From Archivesica marissinica (taxonomy: Eukaryota > Mollusca > Bivalvia > Venerida > Vesicomyidae), in the NCBI GenBank assembly GCA_014843695.1, contig CM026391.1:18800871-18864870 (forward strand): a stretch of DNA of 64,000 bases, written 5' to 3'. Made by a program: the position numbers and the translations under genes. This document shows, piece by piece, positions 22,100 to 36,400 of the stretch. The notes beneath the pieces were generated by a model. It ran no database searches and was not told where the DNA came from. It saw nothing but the letters and a program-made list of their open reading frames with translations. Within the stretch, counting starts at the first letter, position 1. Every line of letters begins with the position of its first letter.

Positions 22100-22590
22100 T
22101 AAACCCGACCATAAACGACCTCATAACGACACGGACTGTGATGTAGTGGGGACTAAACTCTCATCAACCATTAAACGACACGGACTGTGATGTAGTGGGG
22201 ACTAAACTCTCCTCTCATCAACCATTAAACGACACGCACTGTGATATAGTGGGGACTAAACTCTCCTCTCATCAACCATTAAACGACGCGGACTGTGATG
22301 TAGTGGGGACTAAACTCTCCTCTCATCAACCATTAAACGACACGGACTGTGATGTAGTGGGGACTAAACTCTTCATCAACCATTAAACGACACAGACTGT
22401 GATGTAGTGGGGACTAAACTCTCCTCTCATCAACCATTAAACGACACGGACTGTGATGTAGTGGGGACTAAACTCTCATCAACCATTAAACGACACGCAC
22501 TGTGATGTGGTGGGGACTAAACTCTCATCAACCATTAAACGACACGGACTGTGATGTGGTGGGGACTGATCTCTCCTCTCATCAACCATT
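22100..22590. repeat. 47/54-bp minisatellite within the ORF1 start
   Basis: About ten units with ATCAACCATTAAACGACACG, GACTGTGATGTAGTGGGGAC and TAAACTCTC(CTCTC). The region corresponds to the REVRTHQPSNS part of ORF1 at about 50560, where it is single copy. Confidence 0.88.
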
Positions 22591-23042
22591 AAACTCATCA
22601 AGAGATGCCAGATTCTGTATTATTAAATCTGCAATTGTGGATACTAACTTGGCAAACCTCTCCACTTTTGTGCTAGAAAAAAAGAATTGAGGGTACTGCA
22701 GGTGTACCAACATCAGTAAACAAACGTTTAGCTGGAATTGCAAAATTCTCACCTAGAATGAGCCCTGAGTGTATACCATGTAATTCTTCCATAAATGCCG
22801 AACATATATTCATTGACTGTGTAGCATTCATTCGTCAAAAATACTATACAGTTACGACAATCAAAGAGCTTTTCGATACGGGCTCAAGCTAGACCCAAAG
22901 TTTTTTAACTACCGGTATTATAATACAATATATGAATAGAGGGAGTGCTTCACAATGGCCAGTGTATCTTATTGGACAATATTATCGAATTCTTAAAGGT
23001 GATCTATCGCACTTTTTTTATACTGCTTTATTACTGCCCTTG

Positions 23043-23274
23043 TGGAAGTCGTGATAGCTCAGTGGTAGAGCGTTTGCTTCATGTGCGAAAGGCCCGGAGT
23101 TCGAGCTCCGCTGGAGCTGTTACGATTGTGCCCTTAGGCAAGGCATTTAAATTCCACATGCCTCTTCTCTCTCCCTCGTGGCGATGGATTCCATCAGGAA
23201 TGAGATCTCGAGAGTGATTAATATAAGTTATAAGAACTTGTTTTGCAATCGAGCTAAAATAAATTTGTATAAAC
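23043..23274 (+). mobile_element. tRNA-derived SINE, family A, copy 6
   Basis: The best-preserved head: GTCGTGATAGCTCAGTGGTA (A box) and CGGAGTTCGAGCTCC (B box). Body and tail are as in the other copies. Confidence 0.85.
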
Positions 23275-23340
23275 AGACTAGACTGTATTACATACACGAT
23301 AAATAAAAAGTATATGTAGTGAAACTGTAATGGCAAAAAG

Positions 23341-23535
23341 AGCTTTATATCCGTTATGTCGAATTCCGTCGGACCGAACAAAATATTTCGTCATAACCTA
23401 AATTTGACTTAACGAAATTTGATATAAACAGATCCAGTTATATGTAAAATGATAGTGTGTGAAGTGGGACTTTGGTCCGGCTTCGAGATAACCGGAGAAT
23501 TCGACATTACCGATTTTGACATAACGGATGTAGAC
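23341..23535. mobile_element. Small inverted-repeat element
   Basis: ATATCCGTTATGTC near 23347 is mirrored by GACATAACGGATGT near 23518, with further weak pairing (GTCGAATTCCG / CGGAGAATTCGAC). The short size and lack of coding sequence suit a MITE, but the pairing is limited. Confidence 0.4.
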
Positions 23536-23659
23536 TGTATACTGAATCCAGCGCGATATTGCCTGAAATGTACAGATGGGCTGTTGAATACTCGCTCACT
23601 CACCTACCTGTCTCATCATTTCAGGTTGATATGGAAGCAAATGGAATGGTCTTAAGCAG

Positions 23660-24130
23660 CCCGGAACTAGTTGGTTATTGACCTGGAATTGACCTGAAAC
23701 TATATGGAAGTAGTTGGTTATTGACCTGGAATTGACTTGAAACTATATGGAAGTAGTTGATTATTGACCTGGAATTGACTTGAAACTATATGGAAGTAGT
23801 TGATTATTGACCTGGAATTGACTTGAAACTATATGGAAGTAGTTGATTATTGACCTGGAATTGATTTGAAACTATATGGAACTAGTTCGGTATGGACCTA
23901 GAGTTGATTAAAAGCAGCCCTGAGTGGGTTGAATGTAGATCTGGAATTGACCTCAAACAGCCAGACCTGTTAGTTATTAAGCTAGAATTGACTTAGACAG
24001 ACCAGAACATGATGGTTAATTAAACTGGAATTGACTTGAATAGACCGGAACATGATGGTTAATTGAACTGGAATTGACTTGAAATAGCTGGTAATATGTT
24101 GGTTATAGATCTAGAATTGACTTGAAACCG
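23660..24130. repeat. 42-bp tandem repeat, partly decayed
   Basis: Five tight copies of TATTGACCTGGAATTGACTT plus GAAACTATATGGAAGTAGT, then diverged units still carrying GAATTGACTTGAA. Confidence 0.8.
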
Positions 24131-24242
24131 TCCGGAATGGCCCATGGACACAATCAACTTTCCGCCACGGTCATGCGACTTCCCGTAATTGTGTTTGACC
24201 GAGTGGACTACCTTTCATTGCATGGCCTCTTCCTGACTGATA

Positions 24243-24731
24243 ATGGTATCTGTCTGGCTGTATGAGGTGACCAGACCGGGGAGCAATACGCAACCTAGGG
24301 ACTCACCATTGTACTTGAGATGTTCAGATCTCTGGCTGTATGAGGTGACCAGACCGGGGAGCAATACACAACCTAGGGACTCACCATTGTACATGAGATG
24401 TCCAGATCTCTGGCTGTATGAGTGTATGAGCCTTAATGGCAATTGTCATTGGGTGCTGAAATTAGGTAACTGTATCTTATATCTAGGTCAAATGAGTGAG
24501 CAATCTTCCAAGCGAGCGATCCAGGACCTTTGTAGCCCTCTTGTTTACTACACGTCTTGCCGTTCAGATCTTTCAAGAGTTTTTCTATTCCATTTAAGGA
24601 GATGTCGATATCGGGCATGGGTACATGAGGACTACAAGAGTTTGCCAGAGGAATTGTACCGTGATCTGTCATGTCCCGAGTTCATGTTACACAATGAACC
24701 TAGCGAAGGTGGTAAACCCATTAACCACTGA
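24243..24731 (+). other. Orphan open frame or terminal exon in intron 3
   Basis: A 162-codon frame. The first third is a 78-bp direct repeat present twice (contains EVTRPGSNTQPRDSPLY) and looks repeat-derived. The rest, from about 24487 after a possible acceptor (CTTATATCTAG), looks like real protein: SSKRAIQDLCSPLVYY, SRVFLFHLRRCRYRAW and SLPEELYRDLSCPEF, ending at TGA 24729-24731. The Leu, Cys, Arg and LPEEL spacing is faintly like a SOCS box, which I do not assert. As an exon it would need phase 1, which exon 3 does not supply. It may be an alternative last exon, a nested gene or a pseudogene. Confidence 0.35.
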
Positions 24732-24816
24732 ATTGATCTTGACTGCCATATCATTATCATATAAATTTGTTTTTATATTTTAAAGAGGCATTGCCAGTAG
24801 AAAGTTTTGAATGTTT

Positions 24817-25052
24817 CATTAACCCATTTCATTCTGGATACCATTCAAACAGTATTTGCAAAGAACATAGAGCCAGATCAGCCGCCATGGAACGTGCCGT
24901 CTGTTTGCTATTCAGATGATCTTGCTAAGACACTTGACTATGTAGCAAACAACATAGATCCTGATCAGCATGCAGCGTGATGCTGCATGCTGATCAGGAT
25001 CTATGTTGTTTGCAAAAGCCTTTAAATGTATCCAGAATGAAATGGGTTAATG
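24817..25052. mobile_element. Hairpin MITE with nested palindrome
   Basis: The outer ends CATTAACCCATTTCATTCTG and CAGAATGAAATGGGTTAATG are exact inverted copies. Inside is a perfect palindrome with 32-bp arms (24945-24976 and 24982-25013) around a 5-nt loop. A second imperfect copy of the arm sequence lies to its left. No coding capacity. Confidence 0.8.
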
Positions 25053-25121
25053 TATGAAATTTTATAGTATTTTGTCTATGTCTGATATCGATGTCAATTC
25101 CAATGTTTGTATGTGTTTGTA

Positions 25122-25578
25122 TTTAAAGCGACATTACATCGCAAAAATCAAATACAATGCACTGTTCACGTATAAATGCATTGCTACTACAAATTCTTTC
25201 GAATACATTCGAATACTAACAAAAAGTAACATTGAATCAATAAACAGTGTTTTTGTGGTCTACAAACTTTCAAAAGTGAATGTAGAATTTCATATACCGG
25301 TCATCCACGCTCCTGAATTGACGTTTGTTTGTCATTGGAGTCAATGCTAAACGCGCGACACTTTCATTTAGATAATAGAATTTAACTAAGATTAGTCTAC
25401 AAATAAATATGCATAGGCACAAATGTAAGATATAACAGTAAATCTGTACAATAAATCGTGTTATTCAGGATACACGAGTTGTATTACGCGTGAATGTCGA
25501 CTCTATTTACATTATTTTATTATGTCAACAAACCGCGTATACGATATTTGTTTATTAATTGAAATACTCAAGTTTTTT
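25122..25578 (-). mobile_element. Truncated MITE, same family as 56941-57464
   Basis: It begins TTTAAAGCGACATTACATCG and matches the reverse complement of the 57-kb copy over most of its length (for example AAACAGTGTTTTTGTGG, GATTTACTGTTATATCTTAC in reverse, and CGTGTTATTCAGGATA). The far terminal repeat is lost. Confidence 0.65.
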
Positions 25579-25649
25579 TGTCGTAATTGGCGCCATATCA
25601 TAGAAACACTTTTCAACCTAAAATAAAAAGAAATTTGTTTAAAACCTTT

Positions 25650-25960
25650 CCTTCATAGAGATTTAGATTAATATACTATTATATCTCCATACAAACAAAA
25701 GCCATTTACCCCTTTCCTTCATAGAGATTTAGGTTACTATACTATTATATCTCCATACAAACGACAGCCATTTAGCTATCATGCAGTGGATAAGTAGTCG
25801 CCATATCTATCCCACCTCCATAGATATTACTGGGACTTCATAGAGATTTAGATTTATATACTATTATATCTCCATACAAACGACAGCCATTTAGCTATCA
25901 TGCAGTGAATAAGTACTGGCCATATCTATCCCACCTCCATAAGATTTTACTGGGCTACAT
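25650..25960. repeat. Three diverged direct repeats
   Basis: Copies of TTCATAGAGATTTAG, ATATACTATTATATCTCCAT and ACAAACGACAGCCATTTAGC occur near 25660, 25720 and 25840. The last two share a further TATCATGCAGTG block. Confidence 0.7.
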
Positions 25961-26267
25961 GAGATTCTGGCCTTAATTATGAACATTGGCTACTACATTG
26001 TCGAATGTATGTCGTATTGGTAATGGCGTCAAGAGGTGCTTCTATGAGGGAAAGGGGTTAAGTGAATGATGGAATATTATTTGAGTTATGAACATAGAAA
26101 GCTATTATTATCACTCGTGGCTAGCCGCTTTCACCACAAATGATAATGCTTTCAATGTTCGTGAAATATAATTCGATCATTGACTGAAACAAACAAATAT
26201 CCTCTTGTTACACGTTCTCTGTGGTTGGGTTATTGGGGAGATAAATGTCTATTATGTTATTTCCATA

Positions 26268-26516
26268 TTTAAACTTTATTTATTTTACAACGATTGCGAA
26301 GTAACTTTTAACAACTTGTATTAATCACTCTCGTTGGCGCGGATGAAAGTGTATATGTGGTCATTCGTGTGGGAGGAAACCGGAGTACCCAGAAAAACGC
26401 CATCTGTCCGATCTGGCGACCACCGTACCATCTCACATACTTCCCGGTTCGAGGATGGAACCCAGGTTGCATTGGTTAGAAGCAAGTGCGCTAACCACTG
26501 AGCTAATCAGACAGCC
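26268..26516 (-). mobile_element. tRNA-derived SINE, family B, copy 2
   Basis: Full-length minus copy with the GTCTGATTAGCTCAGTGGTT head and the shared tail. Its head end is the seed of the adjoining 50-bp repeat. Confidence 0.85.
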
Positions 26517-26775
26517 ATGGGTAGGGTCCTGGAACAGTTATTGTATAACAACTAAGCGGACAGCCATGGGTAGGGTCCTGGAACAGTTATTGTATAACAA
26601 CTAAGCGGACAGCCATGGGTAGGGTCCTGGAACAGTTATCTCCTGCCTATTGTATAACAACTAAGCGGACAGCCATGGGTAGGGTCCTGGAACAGTTATT
26701 GTATAACAACTAAGTGGACAGCCATGGGTAGGGTCCTGGAACAGTTATCTCCGGCCTATTGTATAACAACTAATT
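26517..26775. repeat. 50-bp tandem repeat next to SINE B
   Basis: About five units of GGACAGCCATGGGTAGGGTC, CTGGAACAGTTATTGTATAA and CAACTAAGC; two carry an extra CTCC(T/G)GCC. The unit includes the last bases of the SINE head (CGGACAGCC). Confidence 0.85.
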
Positions 26776-27489
26776 GATAGGGAGAAGAACTGTGAAAAGT
26801 TTTCTTTCGTTATAATCCCGTTCAGTCTATTACTGTTAATTTATAAATTTATACATAAAATGTTATTTATATGACTGTATACTGAAATAAAATGATGTTT
26901 ATGTTATTGTGTAAATTGTGTTTACTATTTCGTTCCATAGTTTTTATGCATAAATGCATCTGGCGAGTAAATGTGTCTACATTGTTTTTATCGTCTACGT
27001 CTGTTGTGGAGAGTTGCGTAGGCTCCTCTTGCCGTCCCAGGGTGACAAGTTCCAGCATCGTATTTCTTTCACCGGGTCATTGTTACGGCCACCCTCCTCA
27101 CTGTTAGTCATCCTGCAGCTACATATAAACCGACCGTGCAGTTACACATGTCGTTTCCCGATCTGCACACGTTGTTATTCTTAACAGCTGGATCAAGTCG
27201 GATAAGGCTGTGGGTATTTATAACTCCCAAGACTGTCCAATCGCCAAGATGATGTTCACATACCTGTAGAGAGTGCAACATGCTGAAGAGTCGTGTGTCC
27301 TATGTTGCTGCTGCGAGATGTGCCTGGGCCGTGATGTGAGTAGAACGACCGAGCATTGCTTCGTACCATATTTAACCAGTTCATTTTTGGCACGTTAATA
27401 TTCCAAGTAGATACAGGTATAAATATATAATAAAAGCAGGAATTCTAGTGAATAATGATGTATAGAACTAGGTTAATCAACACCAAGTC
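26776..27489. other. Unique part of intron 3, possible exon remnants
   Basis: A GC-richer patch at 27000-27345 contains acceptor-like TTCTTAACAG and donor-like GTGATGTGAGT. No open segment between such sites has the phase (0 to 1) required to join exons 3 and 4. I record it only as a place to search for the missing exon. Confidence 0.3.
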
Positions 27490-30400
27490 TTGTCAACAGA
27501 TCAATGTATGTATATATGCAGACTGATGAGGTTAATCAACACTGGTCAATGCATGTATATACACAGACTGATGAGGTTAATCAACACTGGTCAATGCATG
27601 TATATGCACATACTGATGAGGTTAATCAACACTGGTCAATGCATGTATATACACAGACTGATGAGGTTAATCAACACTGGTCAATGCATGTATATACACA
27701 TACTGATGAGGTTAATCAACACTGGTTAATGCATGTAGATACACAGACTGACGACGAGGTTAATCAACACTGGTTAATGCATGTAGATACACAGACTGAC
27801 GACGAGGTTAACCAACACTGGTTAATGCATGTAGATACACAGACTGACGACGAGGTTAATCAACACTGGTCAATGCATGTATATACACAGACTGACGAGG
27901 TTAATCAACACTGGTCAATGCATGTAGATACACATACTGATGAGGTTAATCAACACTGGTCAATGCATGTATATACACATACTGATGAGGTTAATCAACA
28001 CTGGTCAATGCATGTATATACACAGACTGACAAGGTTAATCAACACTGGTCAATGCATGTTTATACACAGACTGATGAGGTTAATCAACACTGGTCAATG
28101 CATGTATATACACAGACTGATGAGGTTAATCAACACTGGTCAATGCATGTAGATACACATACTGACGAGGTTAATCAACACTGGTCAATGTATGTATATA
28201 CACAGACTGATGAGGTTAATCAACATTGGTCCATGCATGTATATACACATACTGACGAGGTTAATCAACACATGTAGATACACATACTGATGAGGTTAAT
28301 CAACACTGGTCAATGCATGTATAAACACAGACTGATGAGGTTAATCAACACTGGTCAATGCATGTATATACACATACTGATGAGGTTAATCAACACTGGT
28401 TAATGCATGTAGATACACAGACTGACGACGAGGTTAATCAACACTGGTCAATGCATGTATATACACAGACTGACGAGGTTAATCAACACTGGTCAATGCA
28501 TGTAGATACACATACTGATGAGGTTAATCAACACTTGTCAATGCATGTATATACACATACTGATGAGGTTAATCAACACTGGTCAATGTATGTATATACA
28601 CATACTGATGAGGTTAATCAACACTGGTCAATGCATGTATATACACAGACCGACAAGATTAATCAACACTGGTCAATGCATATATACACAGACTGATGAG
28701 GTTAATCAACACTGGTCAATGCATGTAGATACACATACTGATTAGGTTAATCAACATTGGTCAATGCATGTTTATACACAGACTGATGAGGTTAATCAAC
28801 ACTGGTCAATGCATGTAGATACACATACTGACGAGGTTAATCAACACTGGTCAATGTATGTATATACACAGACTGATGAGGTTAATCAACATTGGTCCAT
28901 GCATGTATATACACATACTGACGAGGTTAATCAACACATGTAGATACACATACTGATGAGGTTAATCAACACTGGTCAATGCATGTATAAACACAGACTG
29001 ATGAGGTTAATCAACACTGGTCAATGCATGTATATACACATACTGATGAGGTTAATCAACACTGGTTAATGCATGTAGATACACAGACTGACGACGAGGT
29101 TAATCAACACTGGTCAATGCATGTATATACACAGACTGACGAGGTTAATCAACACTGGTCAATGCATGTAGATACACATACTGATGAGGTTAATCAACAC
29201 TGGTCAATGCATGTATATACACATACTGATGAGGTTAATCAACACTGGTCAATGTATGTATATACACATACTGATGAGGTTAATCAACACTGGTCAATGC
29301 ATGTATATACACAGACTGACAAGATTAATCAACACTGGTCAATGCATATATACACAGACTGATGAGGTTAATCAACACTGGTCAATGCATGTATATACAC
29401 ATACTGATTAGGTTAATCAACATTGGTCAATGCATGTTTATACACAGACTGATGAGGTTAATCAACACTGGTCAATGCATGTATATACACAGACTGATGA
29501 GGTTAATCAACACTGGTCAATGCATGTAGATACACATACTGACGAGGTTAATCAACACTGGTCAATGTATGTATATACACAGACTGATGAGGTTAATCAA
29601 CATTGGTCCATGCATGTATATACACATACTGACGAGGTTAATCAACACATGTAGATACACATACTGATGAGATTAATCAACATTGGTCAATGCATGTATA
29701 TACACAGACTGATGAGGTTAATCAACACTGGTCAATGCATGTATATACACAGACTGATGAGGTTAATCAACACTGGTCAATGCATGTATATACACATACT
29801 GATTAGGTTAATCAACACTGGTCAATGCATGTAGATACACATACTGATGAGGTTAATCAACACTGGTCAATGCATGTAGATACACATACTGATGAGATTA
29901 ATCAACATTGGTCAATGCATGTATATACACATACTGATGAGGTTAATCAACACTGGTCAATGCTTGTATATACACAGACTGATGAGGTTAATCAACACTG
30001 GTCAATGCATGTATATACACAGACTGATGAGATTAATCAACACTGGTCAATGCATGTATATACACAGACTGATGAGGTTAATCAACACTGGTCAATGCAT
30101 GTATATACACAGACTGATGAGATTAATCAACATTGGTCAATGCATGTATATACACAGACTGACGAGGTTAATCAACACTGGTCAATGCATGTATATACAC
30201 AGACTGATGAGGTTAATCAACACTGGTCAATGCATGTATATACACATACTGATGAGATTAATCAACACTGGTCAATGTATGTATATACACATACTGATGA
30301 GATTAATCAACACTGGTCAATGCATGTATATGCACATACTGATGAGGTTAATCAACACTGGTCAATGCATGTATATACACAGACTGATGAGGTTAATCAA

Positions 30401-33400
30401 CACTGGTCAATGCATGTATATACACATACTGATGAGGTTAATCAACACTGGTTAATGCATGTAGATACACAGACTGACGACGAGGTTAATCAACACTGGT
30501 CAATGCATGTATATACACAGACTGACGAGGTTAATCAACACTGGTCAATGCATGTAGATACACATACTGATGAGGTTAATCAACACTGGTCAATGCATGT
30601 ATATACACATACTGATGAGGTTAATCAACACTGGTCAATGTATGTATATACACATACTGATGAGGTTAATCAACACTGGTCAATGCATGTATATACACAG
30701 ACTGACAAGGTTAATCAACACTGGTCAATGCATATATACACAGACTGATGAGGTTAATCAACACTGGTCAATGCATGTAGATACACATACTGATTAGGTT
30801 AATCAACATTGGTCAATGCATGTTTATACACAGACTGATGAGGTTAATCAACACTGGTCAATGCATGTATATACACAGACTGATGAGGTTAATCAACACT
30901 GGTCAATGCATGTAGATACACATACTGACGAGGTTAATCAACACTGGTCAATGTATGTATATACACAGACTGATGAGGTTAATCAACATTGGTCCATGCA
31001 TGTATATACACATTCTGACGAGGTTAATCAACACATGTAGATACACATACTGATGAGGTTAATCAACACTGGTCAATGCATGTAGATACACATACTGATG
31101 AGATTAATCAACATTGGTCAATGCATGTATATACACAGACTGATGAGGTTAATCAACACTGGTCAATGCATGTATATACACATACTGATGAGGTTAATCA
31201 ACACTGGTCAATGCATGTATATACACACAGACTGGTGAGGTTAATCAACACTGGTCAATGCTTGTAGATACACAGACTGACGAGGTTAATCAACACTGGT
31301 CAATGCATGTAGATACACATACTGATGAGGTTAATCAACACTGGTCAATGCATGTATATACACATACTGATGATGTTAATCAACACTGGTCAATGCCTGT
31401 ATATACACATACTGATGAGGTTAATCAACACTGGTCAATGCATGTATATACACATACTGATGAGGTTAATCAACATTGGTCAATGCATTTATATACACAT
31501 ACTGATGAGGTTAATCAACACTGGTCAATGCATGTATATACACACAGACTGGTGAGGTTAATCAACACTGGTCAATGCTTGTAGATACACAGACTGACGA
31601 GGTTAATCAACACTGGTCAATGCATGTAGATACACATACTGATGAGGTTAATCAACACTGGTCAATGCATGTAGATACACAGACTGACGAGGTTAATCAA
31701 CACTGGTCAATGCATGTAGATACACATACTGATGAGGTTAATCAACACTGGTCAATGCATGTATATACACATACTGATGATGTTAATCAACACTGGTCAA
31801 TGCCTGTATATACACAGACTGATGAGATTAATCAACACTGGTCAATGCATGTAGATACACATACTGATGAGGTTAATCAACACTGGTCAATGCATGTATA
31901 TACACATACTGATGATGTTAATCAACACTGGTCAATGCCTGTATATACACATACTGATGAGGTTAATCAACACTGGTCAATGCATGTATATACACATACT
32001 GATGAGGTTAATCAACATTGGTCAATGCATGTATATACACAGGCTGACGAGGTTAATCAACATTGGTCAATGCATATATATACACAGACTGATGAGGTTA
32101 ATCAACACTGGTCAATGTATGTATATACACAGACTGACGAGGTTAATCAACATTGGTCAATGCTTGTAGATACACAGGCTGATGAGGTTAATCAACACTG
32201 GTCAATGCATATATACACAGACTGATGAGGTTAATCAACACTGGTCAATGCATGTAGATACACAGACTGATGAGGTTAATCAACACTGGTCAATGCATGT
32301 AGATACACATACTGACGAGGTTAATCAACACTGGTCAATGTATGTATATACACAGACTGATGTGGTTAATCAACATTGGTCCATGCATGTATATACACAT
32401 ACTGACGAGGTTAATCAACACATGTAGATACACATACTGATGAGATTAATCAACATTGGTCAATGCATGTATATACACAGACTGATGAGGTTAATCAACA
32501 CTGCTCAATGCATGTATATACACAGACTGATGAGGTTAATCAACACTGGTCAATGCATGTATATACACATACTGATTAGGTTAATCAACACTGGTCAATG
32601 CATGTAGATACACATACTGATGAGGTTAATCAACACTGGTCAATGCATGTAGATACACATACTGATGAGATTAATCAACATTGGTCAATGCATGTATATA
32701 CACATACTGATGAGGTTAATCAACACTGGTCAATGCTTGTATATACACAGACTGATGAGGTTAATCAACACTGGTCAATGCATGTATATACACAGACTGA
32801 TGAGATTAATCAACACTGGTCAATGCATGTATATACACAGACTGATGAGGTTAATCAACACTGGTCAATGCATGTATATACACAGACTGATGAGATTAAT
32901 CAACATTGGTCAATGCATGTATATACACAGACTGACGAGGTTAATCAACACTGGTCAATGCATGTATATACACAGACTGATGAGGTTAATCAACACTGGT
33001 CAATGCATGTATATACACATACTGATGAGATTAATCAACACTGGTCAATGTATGTATATACACATACTGATGAGATTAATCAACACTGGTCAATGCATGT
33101 ATATGCACATACTGATGAGGTTAATCAACACTGGTCAATGCATGTATATACACAGACTGATGAGGTTAATCAACACTGGTCAATGCATGTATATACACAT
33201 ACTGATGAGGTTAATCAACACTGGTTAATGCATGTAGATACACAGACTGACGACGAGGTTAATCAACACTGGTCAATGCATGTATATACACAGACTGACG
33301 AGGTTAATCAACACTGGTCAATGCATGTAGATACACATACTGATGAGGTTAATCAACACTGGTCAATGCATGTATATACACATACTGATGAGGTTAATCA

Positions 33401-36400
33401 ACACTGGTCAATGTATGTATATACACATACTGATGAGGTTAATCAACACTGGTCAATGCATGTATATACACAGACTGACAAGGTTAATCAACACTGGTCA
33501 ATGCATATATACACAGACTGATGAGGTTAATCAACACTGGTCAATGCATGTAGATACACATACTGATTAGGTTAATCAACATTGGTCAATGCATGTTTAT
33601 ACACAGACTGATGAGGTTAATCAACACTGGTCAATGCATGTATATACACAGACTGATGAGGTTAATCAACACTGGTCAATGCATGTAGATACACATACTG
33701 ACGAGGTTAATCAACACTGGTCAATGTATGTATATGCACAGACTGATGAGGTTAATCAACATTGGTCCATGCATGTATATACACATTCTGACGAGGTTAA
33801 TCAACACATGTAGATACACATACTGATGAGGTTAATCAACACTGGTCAATGCATGTAGATACACATACTGATGAGATTAATCAACATTGGTCAATGCATG
33901 TATATACACAGACTGATGAGGTTAATCAACACTGGTCAATGCATGTATATACACATACTGATGAGGTTAATCAACACTGGTCAATGCATGTATATACACA
34001 CAGACTGGTGAGGTTAATCAACACTGGTCAATGCTTGTAGATACACAGACTGACGAGGTTAATCAACACTGGTCAATGCATGTAGATACACAGACTGATG
34101 AGATTAATCAACACTGGTCAATGCATGTAGATACACATACTGATGAGGTTAATCAACACTGGTCAATGCATGTATATACACATACTGATGATGTTAATCA
34201 ACACTGGTCAATGCCTGTATATACACATACTGATGAGGTTAATCAACACTGGTCAATGCATGTATATACACATACTGATGAGGTTAATCAACATTGGTCA
34301 ATGCATGTATATACACAGGCTGACGAGGTTAATCAACATTGGTCAATGCATATATATACACAGACTGATGAGGTTAATCAACACTGGTCAATGTATGTAT
34401 ATACACAGACTGACGAGGTTAATCAACATTGGTCAATGCTTGTAGATACACAGGCTGATGAGGTTAATCAACACTGGTCAATGCATGTATATACACAGAC
34501 TGATGAGATTAATCAACATTGGTCAATGCATGTATATACACAGACTGACGAGGTTAATAAACACTGGTCAATGCATGTAGATACACAGACTGATGAGGTT
34601 AATCAACATTGGTCAATGCATGTAGATACACAGACTGACGAGGTTAATCAACACTGGTCAATGCATGTAGATACACAGACTGATGAGGTTTATCAACACA
34701 TGTAGATACACATACTGATGAGGTGAATCAACACATGTAGCTACACATACTGATGAGGTTAATCAACACTGGTCAATGCATGTATATACACAGACTGACG
34801 AGGTTAATCAACACTGGTCAATGCATATAGATACACAGACTGATGAGGTTAATCAACACTGGTCAATGCATGTATATACACATACTGATGAGGTTAATCA
34901 ACACTGGTCAATGCATATAGATACACATACTGATGAGGTTAATCAACACATGTAGATACACAGACTGATGAGGTTAATCAACACTGGTCAATGCTTGTAG
35001 ATACACAGACTGACGAGGTTAATCAACACTGGTCAATGCATGTAGATACACATACTGATGAGGTTAATCAACACTGGTCAATGCATGTATATACACATAC
35101 TGATGAGGTTAATCAACACTGGTCAATGCCTGTATATACACATACTGCTGAGGTTAATCAACACTGGTCAATGCATGTATATACACAGACTGATGAGGTT
35201 AATCAACATTGGTCAATGCATGTATATACACAGGCTGACGAGGTTAATCAACATTGGTCAATGCATGTATATACACAGACTGGCGAGGTTAATCAACACT
35301 GATCAATGCATATATATACACAGACTGATGAGGTTAATCAACACTGTTCAATACATATATATACACAGACTGACGAGGTTAATCAACATTGGTCAATGCA
35401 TGTATATACACATACTGACGAGGTTAATCAACACTGGTCAATGCATGTAGATACATATACTGACGAGGTTAATCAACATTGGTCAATGCATGTATATACA
35501 CAGACTGACGAGGTTAATCAACACTGGTCAATGCTTGTAGATACATAGACTGACGAGGTTAATCAACACTGGTCAATGCATGTATATACACAGACTGATG
35601 AGGTTAATCAACACTGGTCAATGCTTGTAGATACACAGACTGACGAGGTTAATCAACACTGGTCAATGCATGTAGATACACAGACTGATGAGATTAATCA
35701 ACACTGGTCAATGCATGTAGATACACATACTGATGAGGTTAATCAACACTGGTCAATGCATGTATATACACAGACTGACGAGGTTAATCAACACTGGTCA
35801 ATGCATGTATATACACAGACTGATGAGGTTAATCAACACTGGTCAATGCCTGTATATACACATACTGACGAGGTTAATCAACACTGGTCAATGCATGTAG
35901 ATACACATACTGATGAGGTTAATCAACACTGGTCAATGCATGTATATACACATACTGATGAGGTTAATCAACACTGGTCAATGCCTGTATATACACATAC
36001 TGATGAGGTTAATCAACATTGGTCAATGCATGTATATACACAGACTGGCGATGTTAATCAACACTGGTCAATGCATATATATACACAGACTGATGAGGTT
36101 AATCAACACTGGTCAATGCATGTATATACACAGACTGACGAGGTTAATTAACACTGGTCAATGCTTGTAGATACACAGACTGATGAGGTTAATCAACACT
36201 GGTCAATGCATGTATATACTCAGACTGATGAGATTAATCAACATTGGTCAATGCATGTATATACACAGACTGACGAGGTTAATTAACACTGGTCAATGCA
36301 TGTAGATACACAGACTGATGAGGTTAATCAACATTGGTCAATGCATGTAGATACATAGACTGACGAGGTTAATCAACATTGGTCAATGCATGTAGATACA

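Larger units (their letters stand above)
21465..22990 (+). pseudogene. Internally deleted non-LTR retrotransposon with expanded 5' part
   Basis: The start matches the leader of the element at 50406 (GTGAGCC, TTCCGCTCC, TGTGTCCCCTT, GGACTCCAT, GTGGCTACAGGTG). Near 22600 comes an ORF1-like stretch with RFCIIKSA, LSTFVLEKK and AGVPTSVKRLAG, like the first part of ORF1 at about 50600-50720. This is followed almost at once by the Cys-rich C-terminal tail of ORF2 (ECIPCNSSINAEHIFIDC). The middle of both ORFs is missing. The 3' end GAATAGAGGGAGTGCTT matches 54070. Confidence 0.6.

Noticed and set aside
23043..23115. Possible tRNA gene with good A and B boxes
   Set aside because: The head of SINE A: no matching acceptor stem, and it continues into the SINE body shared by seven other copies.
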